Shown here: positions 1 to 7,404 of the stretch, piece by piece
How positions within the stretch are numbered: position 1 is the stretch's first letter
How the letters are laid out: every line of letters starts with the position of its first letter
Assembly: GCA_017479785.1 (NCBI GenBank)
Contig: JAFVBT010000062.1
Coordinates: forward strand, 1 to 19,276
Source: Alphaproteobacteria bacterium
GTDB lineage: Bacteria > Pseudomonadota > Alphaproteobacteria > RF32 > CAG-239
Reading direction: 5' to 3'
DNA: 19,276 nucleotides
Notes under the pieces: generated by a model
Databases searched by the model: none
What the model was told of the DNA's origin: nothing
What the model saw: only the letters and a program-made list of their open reading frames with translations
Made by a program: the position numbers and the translations under genes

Positions 1-382
1 CTTCCAGAACTTCTTCCAAAAATTCGGCTGCATCGGCAACGCAATCCGGACATTCGCGCAGAATTTTACCGGTTTCCGTGCCCTTAAGAAGTTTGCATTG
101 CGTGGCACCGTTACGTTCGGCGAATTTTGAAATTATCCGACGCATATCTTTAACCGATTTTGCCTTATCTTTATTTACCAATCCCAAAATCACGCCGGCA
201 CCGACCAATGCACCGCAGGTTCCTTCCATATTTCCCATTCCGGCGGCAAAAGCATTGCCGATATTACACGCTGTTCCTTCGTCTATACCGGCCTTATCGC
301 AATATGTGCAAATAACTGCCTGCGCACAATTACATTCTCCGCAACGTTTTTTTTCGGCAGCTTCATATTTTCTGGTTTCCAT
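1..382 (-). CDS. C_GCAxxG_C_C family redox protein (3' part beyond left edge)
   Basis: Reading the minus strand from ATG 382 gives 127 uninterrupted codons to the window edge, so the C-terminus is missing. The product is cysteine-rich: C14, C17, C19, C25, C28, C39, C56, then C97 or so and a late CPDC. The core GTCGALVGAG (about residues 54-63) is the family signature CGAxxG in a glycine-rich helix. Members of this family (PF09719) are small predicted redox-active or metal-binding proteins of anaerobes with no firmly assigned reaction. AAGGGA lies about 7 bases before the ATG. It is the last visible gene of the run that begins with the glycosyltransferase, 22 bases after the 125-residue protein. 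Family assignment is secure from the motif; function is unknown. Confidence 0.85.
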   Translation of the reverse strand, partial: METRKYEAAEKKRCGECNCAQAVICTYCDKAGIDEGTACNIGNAFAAGMGNMEGTCGALVGAGVILGLVNKDKAKSVKDMRRIISKFAERNGATQCKLLKGTETGKILRECPDCVADAAEFLEEVLE

Positions 383-404
383 CAACAGTCCCTTCGTCGC
401 AGAT

Positions 405-782
405 TTACCACTTTTTATCCAGATAATCACCCGGCGAAGAAATGCCGCGCAATGCCGCAATTTTTGCTGCAATATTCTGCTTATGAGACTGAATGGTTTC
501 CGCAGTTGCCTGCTCTACTTTAATGGAAGAAACCGGTTTATAAGCCCCATTATTCAATGCGCGTGGTGTTTCCTCATTTTTATTATCAACGCGATTATCA
601 ACAAACGCGGTAAAAGCATCTTCAACCGACATATTTTCGGAAGAAGAATATTGTGAATACGCATTTTCATCATAATCGGCAAACACATCATCACTTTGTA
701 AATATGCCAATTTTTTCTGAACGGCATCATTCATCGGTTCAAACTGGTTGACTAAAGTTTGTTTAAGTTCTTCTCTATGCAT
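405..782 (-). CDS. Hypothetical protein, 125 aa
   Basis: I do not recognise this protein. It starts at ATG 782, preceded by a purine-rich GGAAGAAG ribosome site, and overlaps the stop of the TerB-like gene by 8 bases, so translational coupling is likely. The N-terminal half is acidic and polar, with Asp/Tyr/Ser-rich stretches around residues 30-60. The C-terminal third is predicted helical (AETIQSHKQNIAAKIAAL) and ends in a PGDYLDKKW tail. No signal peptide or membrane segment is visible. Its place between a TerB-like protein and a C_GCAxxG_C_C protein suggests a shared stress or redox role, but this is only context. The overlap and shared strand make it a real gene. Confidence 0.75.
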   Translation of the reverse strand: MHREELKQTLVNQFEPMNDAVQKKLAYLQSDDVFADYDENAYSQYSSSENMSVEDAFTAFVDNRVDNKNEETPRALNNGAYKPVSSIKVEQATAETIQSHKQNIAAKIAALRGISSPGDYLDKKW

Positions 783-1206
783 TTTCTTCTTCCATAATTA
801 TTTTGCCGGTTTTGCTCAAGATCAAACTATCCAAAACCCACCGATTAATCAAAACAACTTTGTCGTCTTCAACATTCATTGCGCGCGCCGCATCAATGAC
901 AATATCCAATTCATTATCATGTAAATCATCATCAATATTGGCTAAAACACATAGTTCTTTAATCAGTTGCAAAGAATGATAACGATTCGTTATTTGTGCG
1001 GCTTCAGCCGAAACATTAATACTGTCCGTTTCTTTTATAATACCGACCAATGTTGCATTGTCCACACCATAGCGTGCCGCAATCATTTTCAAAAAATCAA
1101 TCTCATCATTATCAACTGTTGAATCGGCTTTAATCATTTTGCAAAACAGCTTTAAGAAGACTGTCTTTTCCAACATGCTCAATTCATTTATGTAATCATC
1201 ATTCAT
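775..1206 (-). CDS. TerB-like (tellurite-resistance TerB fold) protein, 143 aa
   Basis: The protein is all-helical in appearance and carries two acidic repeats typical of TerB-like domains: one at about residues 27-40 (ADSTVDNDEIDFL) and one at about 89-103 (ANIDDDLHDNELDIV). Each holds an Asp/Glu cluster before a hydrophobic helix. In TerB (PF05099) and relatives these acidic clusters bind divalent metal. Family members occur in tellurite-resistance and stress systems, but many are stand-alone proteins of unknown role. AGGTGA lies a few bases before ATG 1206. The gene follows the glycosyltransferase stop by only 3 bases, and its own ribosome site lies inside the end of that gene. No terD/terC partners are visible, so a tellurite role should not be assumed. 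Confidence 0.65.
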   Translation of the reverse strand: MNDDYINELSMLEKTVFLKLFCKMIKADSTVDNDEIDFLKMIAARYGVDNATLVGIIKETDSINVSAEAAQITNRYHSLQLIKELCVLANIDDDLHDNELDIVIDAARAMNVEDDKVVLINRWVLDSLILSKTGKIIMEEENA

Positions 1207-1209
1207 ATT

Positions 1210-2634
1210 TCACCTATCTTGTTTTTTTTGATATAATGTATTATACTTCGCCGTATGATACAATTCGGACAATAATTTCGGCCGAATATCATACCTGCCC
1301 GTCGGTTGATAATCCGGCTTTAAACTATCTTCAAAATACACAAATTTCGGCTGTTTTTCAATAAGAATCTGATTAATATCAAACGGCGACGCATAATTAA
1401 ACAGCTGCGCATCAATTTTACCGATATAATTCCATGAAAACCAGTAATAATGCGGATTTTTGTTAAATATGCCGAACGGCATTTTTGCCGTGCCGAGAAC
1501 GGTATCATCCTCATTTGTGTTGTTTGTAATATCGGTGATAATTTCCAAAATTGTTGTTGTTTGGAATTCATCGGCCACCTTTTTTATCGGCACGGAAAAC
1601 ACCTTAAAATACGCCGGAACAAACAACGCTAATACCAGATATGCCCAAACACTGCGCCATTCACATAATTTAGCGACGGCAACCCCGATTATCACGGCAT
1701 TGAATAATATCAGCATTTTGAAATAGTGGGCATAAACAGAGATATAAGTTAAACGTAAAATAAATTCACAGGCATAGATAGCCAAAAACATGCACAAAGC
1801 CTTTGTCGGTTTGTTAAACAGCAAATACGCACCGGCAATCAAACCGCAGATTAAAACTCCCCACAAAGTCCCGAAATCCATAATTCGTGCCTTACCGAGT
1901 TCTGCAGATATTTGTGCATTAACAATCCAGTTTAATTCATAATAACGCTGTAAGCTGCCGTTCTGCCATAAGAAAAACACCGCACACCCCAACAAAATCA
2001 GCGGCAAAACAGACGCTTTCAGAATCGCCCGAACCGATACTTCTTTTTTATAAAGCAGATATACCAAAACTCCGAAAATCGGAATAAAGAGAAAAATTGC
2101 GGTTTGCAAAAATAAAAACGATATAGCATAAAAAAATGCCATCAAAGACAAATATAACGGCTTTTTATCAGACATAAAGGCAAACAAATAATAAGTGCCG
2201 GCACAATAAAACAAATGCATTAAAATATCGGGCTTAAACTGCACCATGGCATTTAAAGCCACCGTTGAAAAGCAAAAGATATTAACGGTCAGCCATGCCG
2301 CCGTTTTATCCGCCAGATAATTTTTCACCAATTTAAAAACAATGTATAACGTTAAAAGCGAGCATAAAACCATTAAAAAACGCAAAAGAGAAAATATCAG
2401 AATATTACGACCGGATACCCCGACCAAAGGCGCAAAAACATACCACATCAAAGAATGATGATGCTCAAAAAAATCGCGATACGGCACTTCGCCATTCCAC
2501 ACCAACCATGAAGCGTGTATATGCTCCAAATCATCGGCCATTGCCGTTGTACCGACAAGCATTGTATAAAACAGCGCTATAACATTAAGAACAAAGAAAC
2601 AGATTAAAAATTTTGTAAACACAGACCGTTTCAT
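1210..2634 (-). CDS. GT-C fold glycosyltransferase (family 39-like) integral membrane protein
   Basis: This 474-residue protein has roughly ten hydrophobic segments from residue 8 to about 350 and a soluble C-terminal region of about 110 residues. After the first membrane segment comes a loop with DDLEH (residues 34-38) and an aromatic, His-rich stretch (PYRDFFEHHH, 51-60). An acidic pair in the first external loop is the usual catalytic or metal site of GT-C enzymes such as ArnT and PMT relatives, which move sugars from polyprenyl-phosphate donors to acceptors on the outer face of the inner membrane. Acceptor and donor cannot be read from the sequence. ATG 2634 has AGAGGT 8 bases upstream and a sigma70-type promoter just before it. 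It heads the four-gene minus-strand run. Confidence 0.7.
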   Translation of the reverse strand: MKRSVFTKFLICFFVLNVIALFYTMLVGTTAMADDLEHIHASWLVWNGEVPYRDFFEHHHSLMWYVFAPLVGVSGRNILIFSLLRFLMVLCSLLTLYIVFKLVKNYLADKTAAWLTVNIFCFSTVALNAMVQFKPDILMHLFYCAGTYYLFAFMSDKKPLYLSLMAFFYAISFLFLQTAIFLFIPIFGVLVYLLYKKEVSVRAILKASVLPLILLGCAVFFLWQNGSLQRYYELNWIVNAQISAELGKARIMDFGTLWGVLICGLIAGAYLLFNKPTKALCMFLAIYACEFILRLTYISVYAHYFKMLILFNAVIIGVAVAKLCEWRSVWAYLVLALFVPAYFKVFSVPIKKVADEFQTTTILEIITDITNNTNEDDTVLGTAKMPFGIFNKNPHYYWFSWNYIGKIDAQLFNYASPFDINQILIEKQPKFVYFEDSLKPDYQPTGRYDIRPKLLSELYHTAKYNTLYQKKQDR

Positions 2635-2654
2635 AGCATAACCTCTTGAGCGAA

Positions 2655-2682
2655 ATTATACAGTCCGTCCTTTTTTATGCAA
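2655..2682 (-). promoter_or_regulatory. Sigma70-type promoter for the glycosyltransferase/TerB-like operon
   Basis: On the minus strand, TTGCAT (2682-2677), a 16-base spacer and a perfect TATAAT (2660-2655) lie directly upstream of the gene starting at 2634. The expected transcript start is near 2648, giving a leader of about 14 bases that contains the ribosome site. Confidence 0.75.
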
Positions 2683-2707
2683 GAAAAAACATCAAACTTA
2701 TGCAGAG

Positions 2708-2917
2708 TTAATAATCGTCTCGCGAGCCTTTCATAAATTTACGCAACTCGTTTTTATTCTTTTTACGTTGTTTTTTGGGATTTTTACCTTTCACTTCCAC
2801 TATTTGTTTATGACCGAAGCGCAAATCGTCTTGAGCCTCACGATTTCCGCGATGAAAAGCTGCTAATCTTTCCTTATCTTCTTTAAGACGTTTCTCAATT
2901 TCCTTTTTGGTAGCCAT
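2708..2917 (-). CDS. Small highly basic hypothetical protein, 69 aa
   Basis: A short protein dominated by Lys, Arg and Glu. The first 30 residues look like an amphipathic helix (KKEIEKRLKEDKERLAAF). A middle section FGHKQIVEVKGKNPKKQRKK is strongly basic, and the C-terminus is ELRKFMKGSRDDY. There is no cysteine, signal peptide or membrane segment. ATG 2917 has a perfect AAGGAG 8 bases upstream and a consensus-like promoter, so expression is well supported despite its size. The charge suggests nucleic-acid or ribosome binding, but I do not recognise the family and that is inference. It is separated from the glycosyltransferase gene by 73 bases that contain the latter's own promoter. Confidence 0.75.
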   Translation of the reverse strand: MATKKEIEKRLKEDKERLAAFHRGNREAQDDLRFGHKQIVEVKGKNPKKQRKKNKNELRKFMKGSRDDY

Positions 2918-2950
2918 ATCAAAAACTCCTTATTGTTATCTGTTATCCGA

Positions 2951-2979
2951 ATTATAACACAATCCGTCAACAAATGCAA
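2951..2979 (-). promoter_or_regulatory. Strong sigma70-type promoter for the 69-aa basic protein
   Basis: Minus strand: TTGCAT (2979-2974), a 17-base spacer, and a perfect TATAAT (2956-2951) preceded by TGT, which forms an extended -10. The transcript should start near 2944, 27 bases before the ATG. The -35 sequence is the same TTGCAT used by the next operon downstream. Confidence 0.8.
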
Positions 2980-3027
2980 TAATGATTGTGTGCCGTGCGA
3001 TTTTCGTTTATATTTTGTATTCTGTTG

Positions 3028-3055
3028 TTTACTTTTCCGAATTATGGCTTATTAT
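3028..3055 (+). promoter_or_regulatory. Candidate promoter for the ABC exporter
   Basis: TTTACT (3028-3033), a 16-base spacer and TATTAT (3050-3055) lie 23 bases before the ATG at 3079. The match is moderate. It is divergent from the promoter of the 69-aa gene, sharing the same 161-base intergenic region. Confidence 0.5.
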
Positions 3056-3078
3056 AGGCGAAAGTTATAAGGGAAAAA

Positions 3079-4839
3079 ATGTTGAGCGGAATTTTTAACA
3101 AAATTAAAAACACCCATTTTATACACGACTACAGCTTAATGTGGCCGTTCATTAAGCCATATTGGAAAGCGGCATTGGTTGCCGTGTTGATTACCGTTCC
3201 GGTCGGTGCGCTTGATGCCGTTATTGCGTGGGCTTTAAAGCCATATATGGACGTGATGATGATTGAAAAAAGTGCCAACACATATTGGATTCCGTTAATG
3301 ATTATCGCTTTCAGTGCTTTACAGGGAATTTTAACTTATTCTGCCAGTTATGCCAACACATGGGTCGGCGGACGTATTTCCACCGATGTCAAAATTGCCC
3401 TGTTCAAAAAACTGTTGCGTTATGATGCGACATATTTTGACACCAATACATCAGGTAATATTCTGATGCGTTTTAATCAGGACGTTGATGCGGCTTGCAG
3501 CGGTTTATTAAACAATTTAAAACAATTTTCCACACGCACGTTTTCTTCTATTTCATTGATTTTTGTATTATTTTATAACTGTTGGCAGTTGGCGATTATT
3601 GCCGTAACTGTTTTGGCGATTGCTCTGTTTCCCTTAACAAGAGTACGCCGCAGAATCAAAGATATTAATCAAAAGACGGTGTTTACCAATGCCGAAACAA
3701 TCACGCATTACAACGAAGCCTTCAGCGGAAACCGTATCATTGCGTCTTATAATTTATATGATTATGAAAACTCTCGTTTCAATGACACCTTGCACCGCGT
3801 GTTCAAACTCGGTATGAAAATGGTGCAACGCACCGGTATGCTTTCACCGTTTATGCACTTTATTGTATCACTCGGCATCGCGCTTGTTATCTGGTTCGGC
3901 AGTTATCTGATTTTATCCGGGCAAATTACCGCCGGCAGTTTTGTTTCATTTGTGGCAGCGCTGATTTTGCTTTATAATCCGATTAAAGGTATCGGCAATA
4001 ATTTCAATAATGTACAGGTTGCCTTAATGGCTATGGAACGCGTTTTTGAACTGTTGCAAACCGATCCGAATATTAAAGATAAACCGGAAACCGAAGAATT
4101 GCAGCACATTAACGATGGTATTGAATATCAAAATGTATGCTTTGAATATATTGCCGGCAAACCCGTGTTGCAAGATATCAATTTAAAAATCAAAGCCGGT
4201 GAAACAATTGCGCTTGTCGGTAACTCCGGCGGCGGTAAGAGTACATTTGTAAACCTGTTGCCGCGTTTTTATGATGTAACCGCCGGTCATATTTTAATTA
4301 ACGGCAAAGATGTTCGCGATTATTCTCTATTATCGCTGCGTGACAAAATTGCCGTTGTATTTCAGGATAATTTCTTGTTTGACGGTACAATTAGCGAAAA
4401 TATTCTGCTTGCCAAAGAAAATGCCACGGCAGAGGAATTGCAACAAGCCATTGATGCGGCATGCGTCAGCGAGTTTATTAAAGACTTACCGAAAGGTTTG
4501 GACACCCAAATCGGTGAGCGCGGTGTTCTGCTCTCGGGCGGTCAGAAACAGCGTATTGCCATTGCTCGCGCCTTTTTGAAAAACGCTCCTATTGTTATTT
4601 TGGATGAGGCAACTTCGGCGCTTGATAATAAATCCGAAGCCGTGGTTCAAAAAGCCATAGATAACTTAATGAAAGACCGCACCGTGTTTGTTATTGCGCA
4701 CCGTCTGTCCACCGTGCGCCATGCAGATAAAATTGTGGTTGTTAACTATGGTAAAATTGCCGAAGTCGGCACACACGAAGCACTAATTGCCGATGAAAAC
4801 AGCATTTATGCCTCATTATATAAAGCGCAGTTAAAATAA
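3079..4839 (+). CDS. MsbA-like ABC exporter (fused membrane and ATPase domains)
   Basis: This 586-residue half-transporter has a six-helix membrane domain at about residues 25-310 and a C-terminal ATPase. Visible motifs are Walker A GNSGGGKST (381-389), Q-loop Gln429 (VVFQD), signature LSGGQ (485-489), Walker B IVILDE (505-510) and the H-loop His541 (IAHRLS). Length and architecture match MsbA and related lipid/oligosaccharide flippases, which work as homodimers in the inner membrane, classically moving lipid A-core outward. The substrate cannot be decided from the sequence; a multidrug or other lipid exporter of the same subfamily is possible. ATG 3079 has AAGGGA just upstream. The gene seems to be monocistronic, since the next gene has its own promoter candidate. 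Confidence 0.9.
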   Translation: MLSGIFNKIKNTHFIHDYSLMWPFIKPYWKAALVAVLITVPVGALDAVIAWALKPYMDVMMIEKSANTYWIPLMIIAFSALQGILTYSASYANTWVGGRISTDVKIALFKKLLRYDATYFDTNTSGNILMRFNQDVDAACSGLLNNLKQFSTRTFSSISLIFVLFYNCWQLAIIAVTVLAIALFPLTRVRRRIKDINQKTVFTNAETITHYNEAFSGNRIIASYNLYDYENSRFNDTLHRVFKLGMKMVQRTGMLSPFMHFIVSLGIALVIWFGSYLILSGQITAGSFVSFVAALILLYNPIKGIGNNFNNVQVALMAMERVFELLQTDPNIKDKPETEELQHINDGIEYQNVCFEYIAGKPVLQDINLKIKAGETIALVGNSGGGKSTFVNLLPRFYDVTAGHILINGKDVRDYSLLSLRDKIAVVFQDNFLFDGTISENILLAKENATAEELQQAIDAACVSEFIKDLPKGLDTQIGERGVLLSGGQKQRIAIARAFLKNAPIVILDEATSALDNKSEAVVQKAIDNLMKDRTVFVIAHRLSTVRHADKIVVVNYGKIAEVGTHEALIADENSIYASLYKAQLK

Positions 4840-4864
4840 TATCAAAATTTCCGAAGATTTAGTA

Positions 4865-4893
4865 TTGACAAATTTTACAAAATACCTTAGAGT
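4865..4893 (+). promoter_or_regulatory. Candidate promoter for the 329-aa orphan gene
   Basis: A perfect TTGACA (4865-4870), a 17-base spacer and TAGAGT (4888-4893, four of six consensus positions) precede the gene at 4930. The leader, from about 4900, is almost entirely A and T and carries no Shine-Dalgarno. Confidence 0.6.
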
Positions 4894-4929
4894 TAAACTT
4901 GAGTATAAATTTTTAATATATTTTTTTAT

Positions 4930-5919
4930 ATGAATAAACTTAAAAAGTTGTATTACAAGTGGCTGGCAGTGACAGACCGCTTGAGCGAGGCACAGTTTGA
5001 TTGCTTGTGCCTTGGGTGTGAGAAAGAAGAAAAAGACGCCTTTGATTTGATGCGCGTCTATCTTGCAAACCGTCGTCCGACAACACAGCGCATGGACAAG
5101 CTCTATCGCTACGGCGATAAGCTGGCAAGGCTCTACATGGAGTCACTATACGCGCGTGATGTGAGTGAGAAGGAACAGCGGCATCTGGTGCTGTTTATGC
5201 CGTTTAAACAAGGTGATGTATGGCCTTGTGAACTGACGACAAGCAACATTGAAGAGCTTTTTGACACGGAACGTCCTTACAAAATCAGGATGTATGTGGC
5301 GAAGTACAAGCTTCCCGAGAAGTTTGAAAAATTGTTGGTCAACCGCGTCAAGATGGAGGAACCTGATTTTTCTTCCGTCGGAGAGAATTCCTACAGCAAG
5401 GTACTTGATACCTATATGTGGGTAAATGACAAGGACAAGTTCCGCTCAATAAGCGCACAGATGTCTCTTCTTTCACTGGCAGATGATCAGTACATTAAAC
5501 ATATCGTCAAAACCGGTGGTATGAAAGAGTGTTTGATCAAACGTGAAACCGTAGAAGAAATTATTGCTCAAGAACGTAAAACTCTGCTTTCTTTCTTGTT
5601 GCGCGAGACGCGTCCCGATGATGAAATCTGTGATTTGATCACGGAACATTATCCGGACTTGAAAAATCTTGCTGAGATTTGTCAGTTGCGGGCTAAAATT
5701 CGCGACTATGAAGTTGAAAACAAAAAGCATTACGGTGCAGCCTTTGCCTCTCCAACGGAAAAGGAGTGCGTGAAATTGGGAAAAGAAGGTGCAATGCAAG
5801 TTTTGAAAAAGCATCCTTCGCCTTCATGTTGTGCGTTAGTTGCAGCAGAAGTGCCCGAATTGAGTGCAAAGGCCTTGGAGGCCGTACGAAATACGGCTCA
5901 AAAGTTAGGCATTGCTTAA
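4930..5919 (+). CDS. Orphan hypothetical protein, 329 aa, atypical codon use
   Basis: I do not recognise this protein. It is predicted mostly helical, soluble and charged, with no signal peptide or membrane segment. Cysteines are at CLCLGC (residues 25-30) and SCC (about 299-301). The first 200 codons favour G- or C-ending codons (AAG, CTG, GAG, TAC) where neighbouring genes prefer AAA, TTA and GAA. The last third moves closer to the local style. ATG 4930 sits behind a run of A and T with no Shine-Dalgarno, unlike almost every other gene here. It has its own candidate promoter and ends 4 bases before an intrinsic terminator, so it is an isolated transcription unit. These traits suggest recent acquisition or an unusual expression mode. 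A repeat-type helical scaffold is possible but unproven. Confidence 0.75.
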   Translation: MNKLKKLYYKWLAVTDRLSEAQFDCLCLGCEKEEKDAFDLMRVYLANRRPTTQRMDKLYRYGDKLARLYMESLYARDVSEKEQRHLVLFMPFKQGDVWPCELTTSNIEELFDTERPYKIRMYVAKYKLPEKFEKLLVNRVKMEEPDFSSVGENSYSKVLDTYMWVNDKDKFRSISAQMSLLSLADDQYIKHIVKTGGMKECLIKRETVEEIIAQERKTLLSFLLRETRPDDEICDLITEHYPDLKNLAEICQLRAKIRDYEVENKKHYGAAFASPTEKECVKLGKEGAMQVLKKHPSPSCCALVAAEVPELSAKALEAVRNTAQKLGIA

Positions 5920-5923
5920 TGTC

Positions 5924-5961
5924 AAAAAAAAGAGACGATGAATTCATCGCCTCTTTTTTTT
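5924..5961 (+). terminator. Bidirectional intrinsic terminator between convergent genes
   Basis: A long hairpin: an A-run plus GAG, then CGATGAA/TTCATCG, then CTC and a T-run. The arms pair from 5924/5961 inward with one exception at 5935/5950. That pair is an A-C mismatch in the plus-strand RNA but a G-U wobble in the minus-strand RNA. U-tracts of eight exist in both directions, so it can end both the 329-aa gene and the O-acylation operon. Confidence 0.9.
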
Positions 5962-5996
5962 GCATTTACCGAATTGCATTTCATCAATATAACATA

Positions 5997-7400
5997 TCAG
6001 AATCTGAAATATATAAACGGATTATAAGTTGAAGCGGCAATAAAAGATGTTGCCGTTAAAAATGCGACAATCAGCCAAATATTTACCAATGAGCGAATAA
6101 TCTTATATTTATACGGAATATCCAATAACTTTGAAAACAGCGGCACAGCGCATATAAAGGCTGCAACAAAGGCAATAATTTCCATATTATCAATATAATA
6201 AGCAAATCCGTAAATTATGTTATGATTTTTTATCTGTCCGAACATATTTTTGATATATTGCCAAGCATAACTCATATTATCAGCTCTGAACATTACCCAT
6301 CCGATAACAAATGCCAAAATACAATAAATATGTTGCAAAAAACCGATAAATTTTCCCTCTTTTTTATGCCAACCCGTCGCCTTTTCAAAAATAATAAACA
6401 GTCCGTGCCACAAACCCCAGAAAATAAAATTCCACGCTGCACCATGCCACAAACCCGTTGCCAAAAAGACAATAAACAAATTAACATAATTGCGCCATTT
6501 TACCACCCGATTTCCACCGAGAGGAATATACAGATATTCTTTAAACCAAGTTGAGAGCGATATATGCCAACGACGCCAAAATTCTGTTATAGACTTTGAA
6601 ATATAAGGATAATTAAAGTTCTCCAAAAATTTAAATCCGAAAATCGAACCGAGACCGATTGCCATATCTGAATAGCCGCTGAAATCATAAAACAACTGAA
6701 AACTGTACGCAACAGCCCCTATCCAAGCTGTCAGACTGCCGAACTGTTCTACCGGTAATACAAAGATTTTATCGGCAACCGCTCCTAATGTATTGGCTAT
6801 CAAAACTTTTTTGGAAAGTCCGATAATAAAGCGCTTAATTCCATAGGCAACTTTATCAAACGTCACATCACGTTTTTCAATTTGTTCTGCCACGTCATGA
6901 TATTTTACAATCGGACCTGCAATCAGTTGCGGAAACAGGCAGATATACAGTGCCAATTTATAAATATCTCGTTGTGCCGGTGTATCACCGCGATATACAT
7001 CTATTACATAACTGAGGGCCTGAAATGTATAAAACGAAATTCCGATTGGCATAACAACTTTGATAAAACGTATATCCGCATTAAATATTGTATTGATATT
7101 CTCTGCCATAAAATTAAAATACTTAAAATAAAACAGCACGCCTAAATCAGCTAAAATTGTTGCAATCAACAGCCATTTACGATGGCCTTTATTATGACTG
7201 CGGCTAATGTAGTTGGCACCGATATAATTCACTAAAATCGTCAAAATCATAATTGCCAAATAGCTCGGTTCACCCCACGCATAAAAAATAATGCCTGCTA
7301 TCAGTAAAATATAATTTTGCAATTCTTTGCGCACAAAAAAATACATCGCACACACAATCGGCAGAAACATATAAATGAATGTCATAGAAGAAAACAGCAT
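5997..7400 (-). CDS. AlgI-type MBOAT polysaccharide O-acyltransferase
   Basis: A 467-residue multi-pass membrane protein of the MBOAT family (AlgI/DltB/PatA group), which passes acyl groups from cytoplasmic donors across the inner membrane for O-acylation of exported glycans. The start MLFSSMTFIYMFLPI is the typical AlgI opening. Core motifs are YDFSGYSDMAIG (238-249), FWRRWHIS (274-281), YIPLGGNR (291-298) and LWHGAAWN (317-324), in which His319 is the invariant family histidine. It lies 4 bases after the SGNH-type partner gene. Its ribosome site AAGGAC is formed by the last sense codons of that partner, so the two are translationally coupled. Acetyl is the usual group, but the glycan target is unknown. 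Length is normal for the family. Confidence 0.93.
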   Translation of the reverse strand: MLFSSMTFIYMFLPIVCAMYFFVRKELQNYILLIAGIIFYAWGEPSYLAIMILTILVNYIGANYISRSHNKGHRKWLLIATILADLGVLFYFKYFNFMAENINTIFNADIRFIKVVMPIGISFYTFQALSYVIDVYRGDTPAQRDIYKLALYICLFPQLIAGPIVKYHDVAEQIEKRDVTFDKVAYGIKRFIIGLSKKVLIANTLGAVADKIFVLPVEQFGSLTAWIGAVAYSFQLFYDFSGYSDMAIGLGSIFGFKFLENFNYPYISKSITEFWRRWHISLSTWFKEYLYIPLGGNRVVKWRNYVNLFIVFLATGLWHGAAWNFIFWGLWHGLFIIFEKATGWHKKEGKFIGFLQHIYCILAFVIGWVMFRADNMSYAWQYIKNMFGQIKNHNIIYGFAYYIDNMEIIAFVAAFICAVPLFSKLLDIPYKYKIIRSLVNIWLIVAFLTATSFIAASTYNPFIYFRF

Positions 7401-7404
7401 AGCA

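Noticed and set aside
78..656. Plus-strand open frame of 192 codons
   Set aside because: It lies antisense to the C_GCAxxG_C_C and 125-aa genes, which have family motifs, ribosome sites and operon spacing; the plus-strand translation looks like random sequence.
775..1206. Tellurite-resistance function for the TerB-like protein
   Set aside because: No terA/C/D/E/Z neighbours; TerB-like domains are widespread in unrelated contexts.
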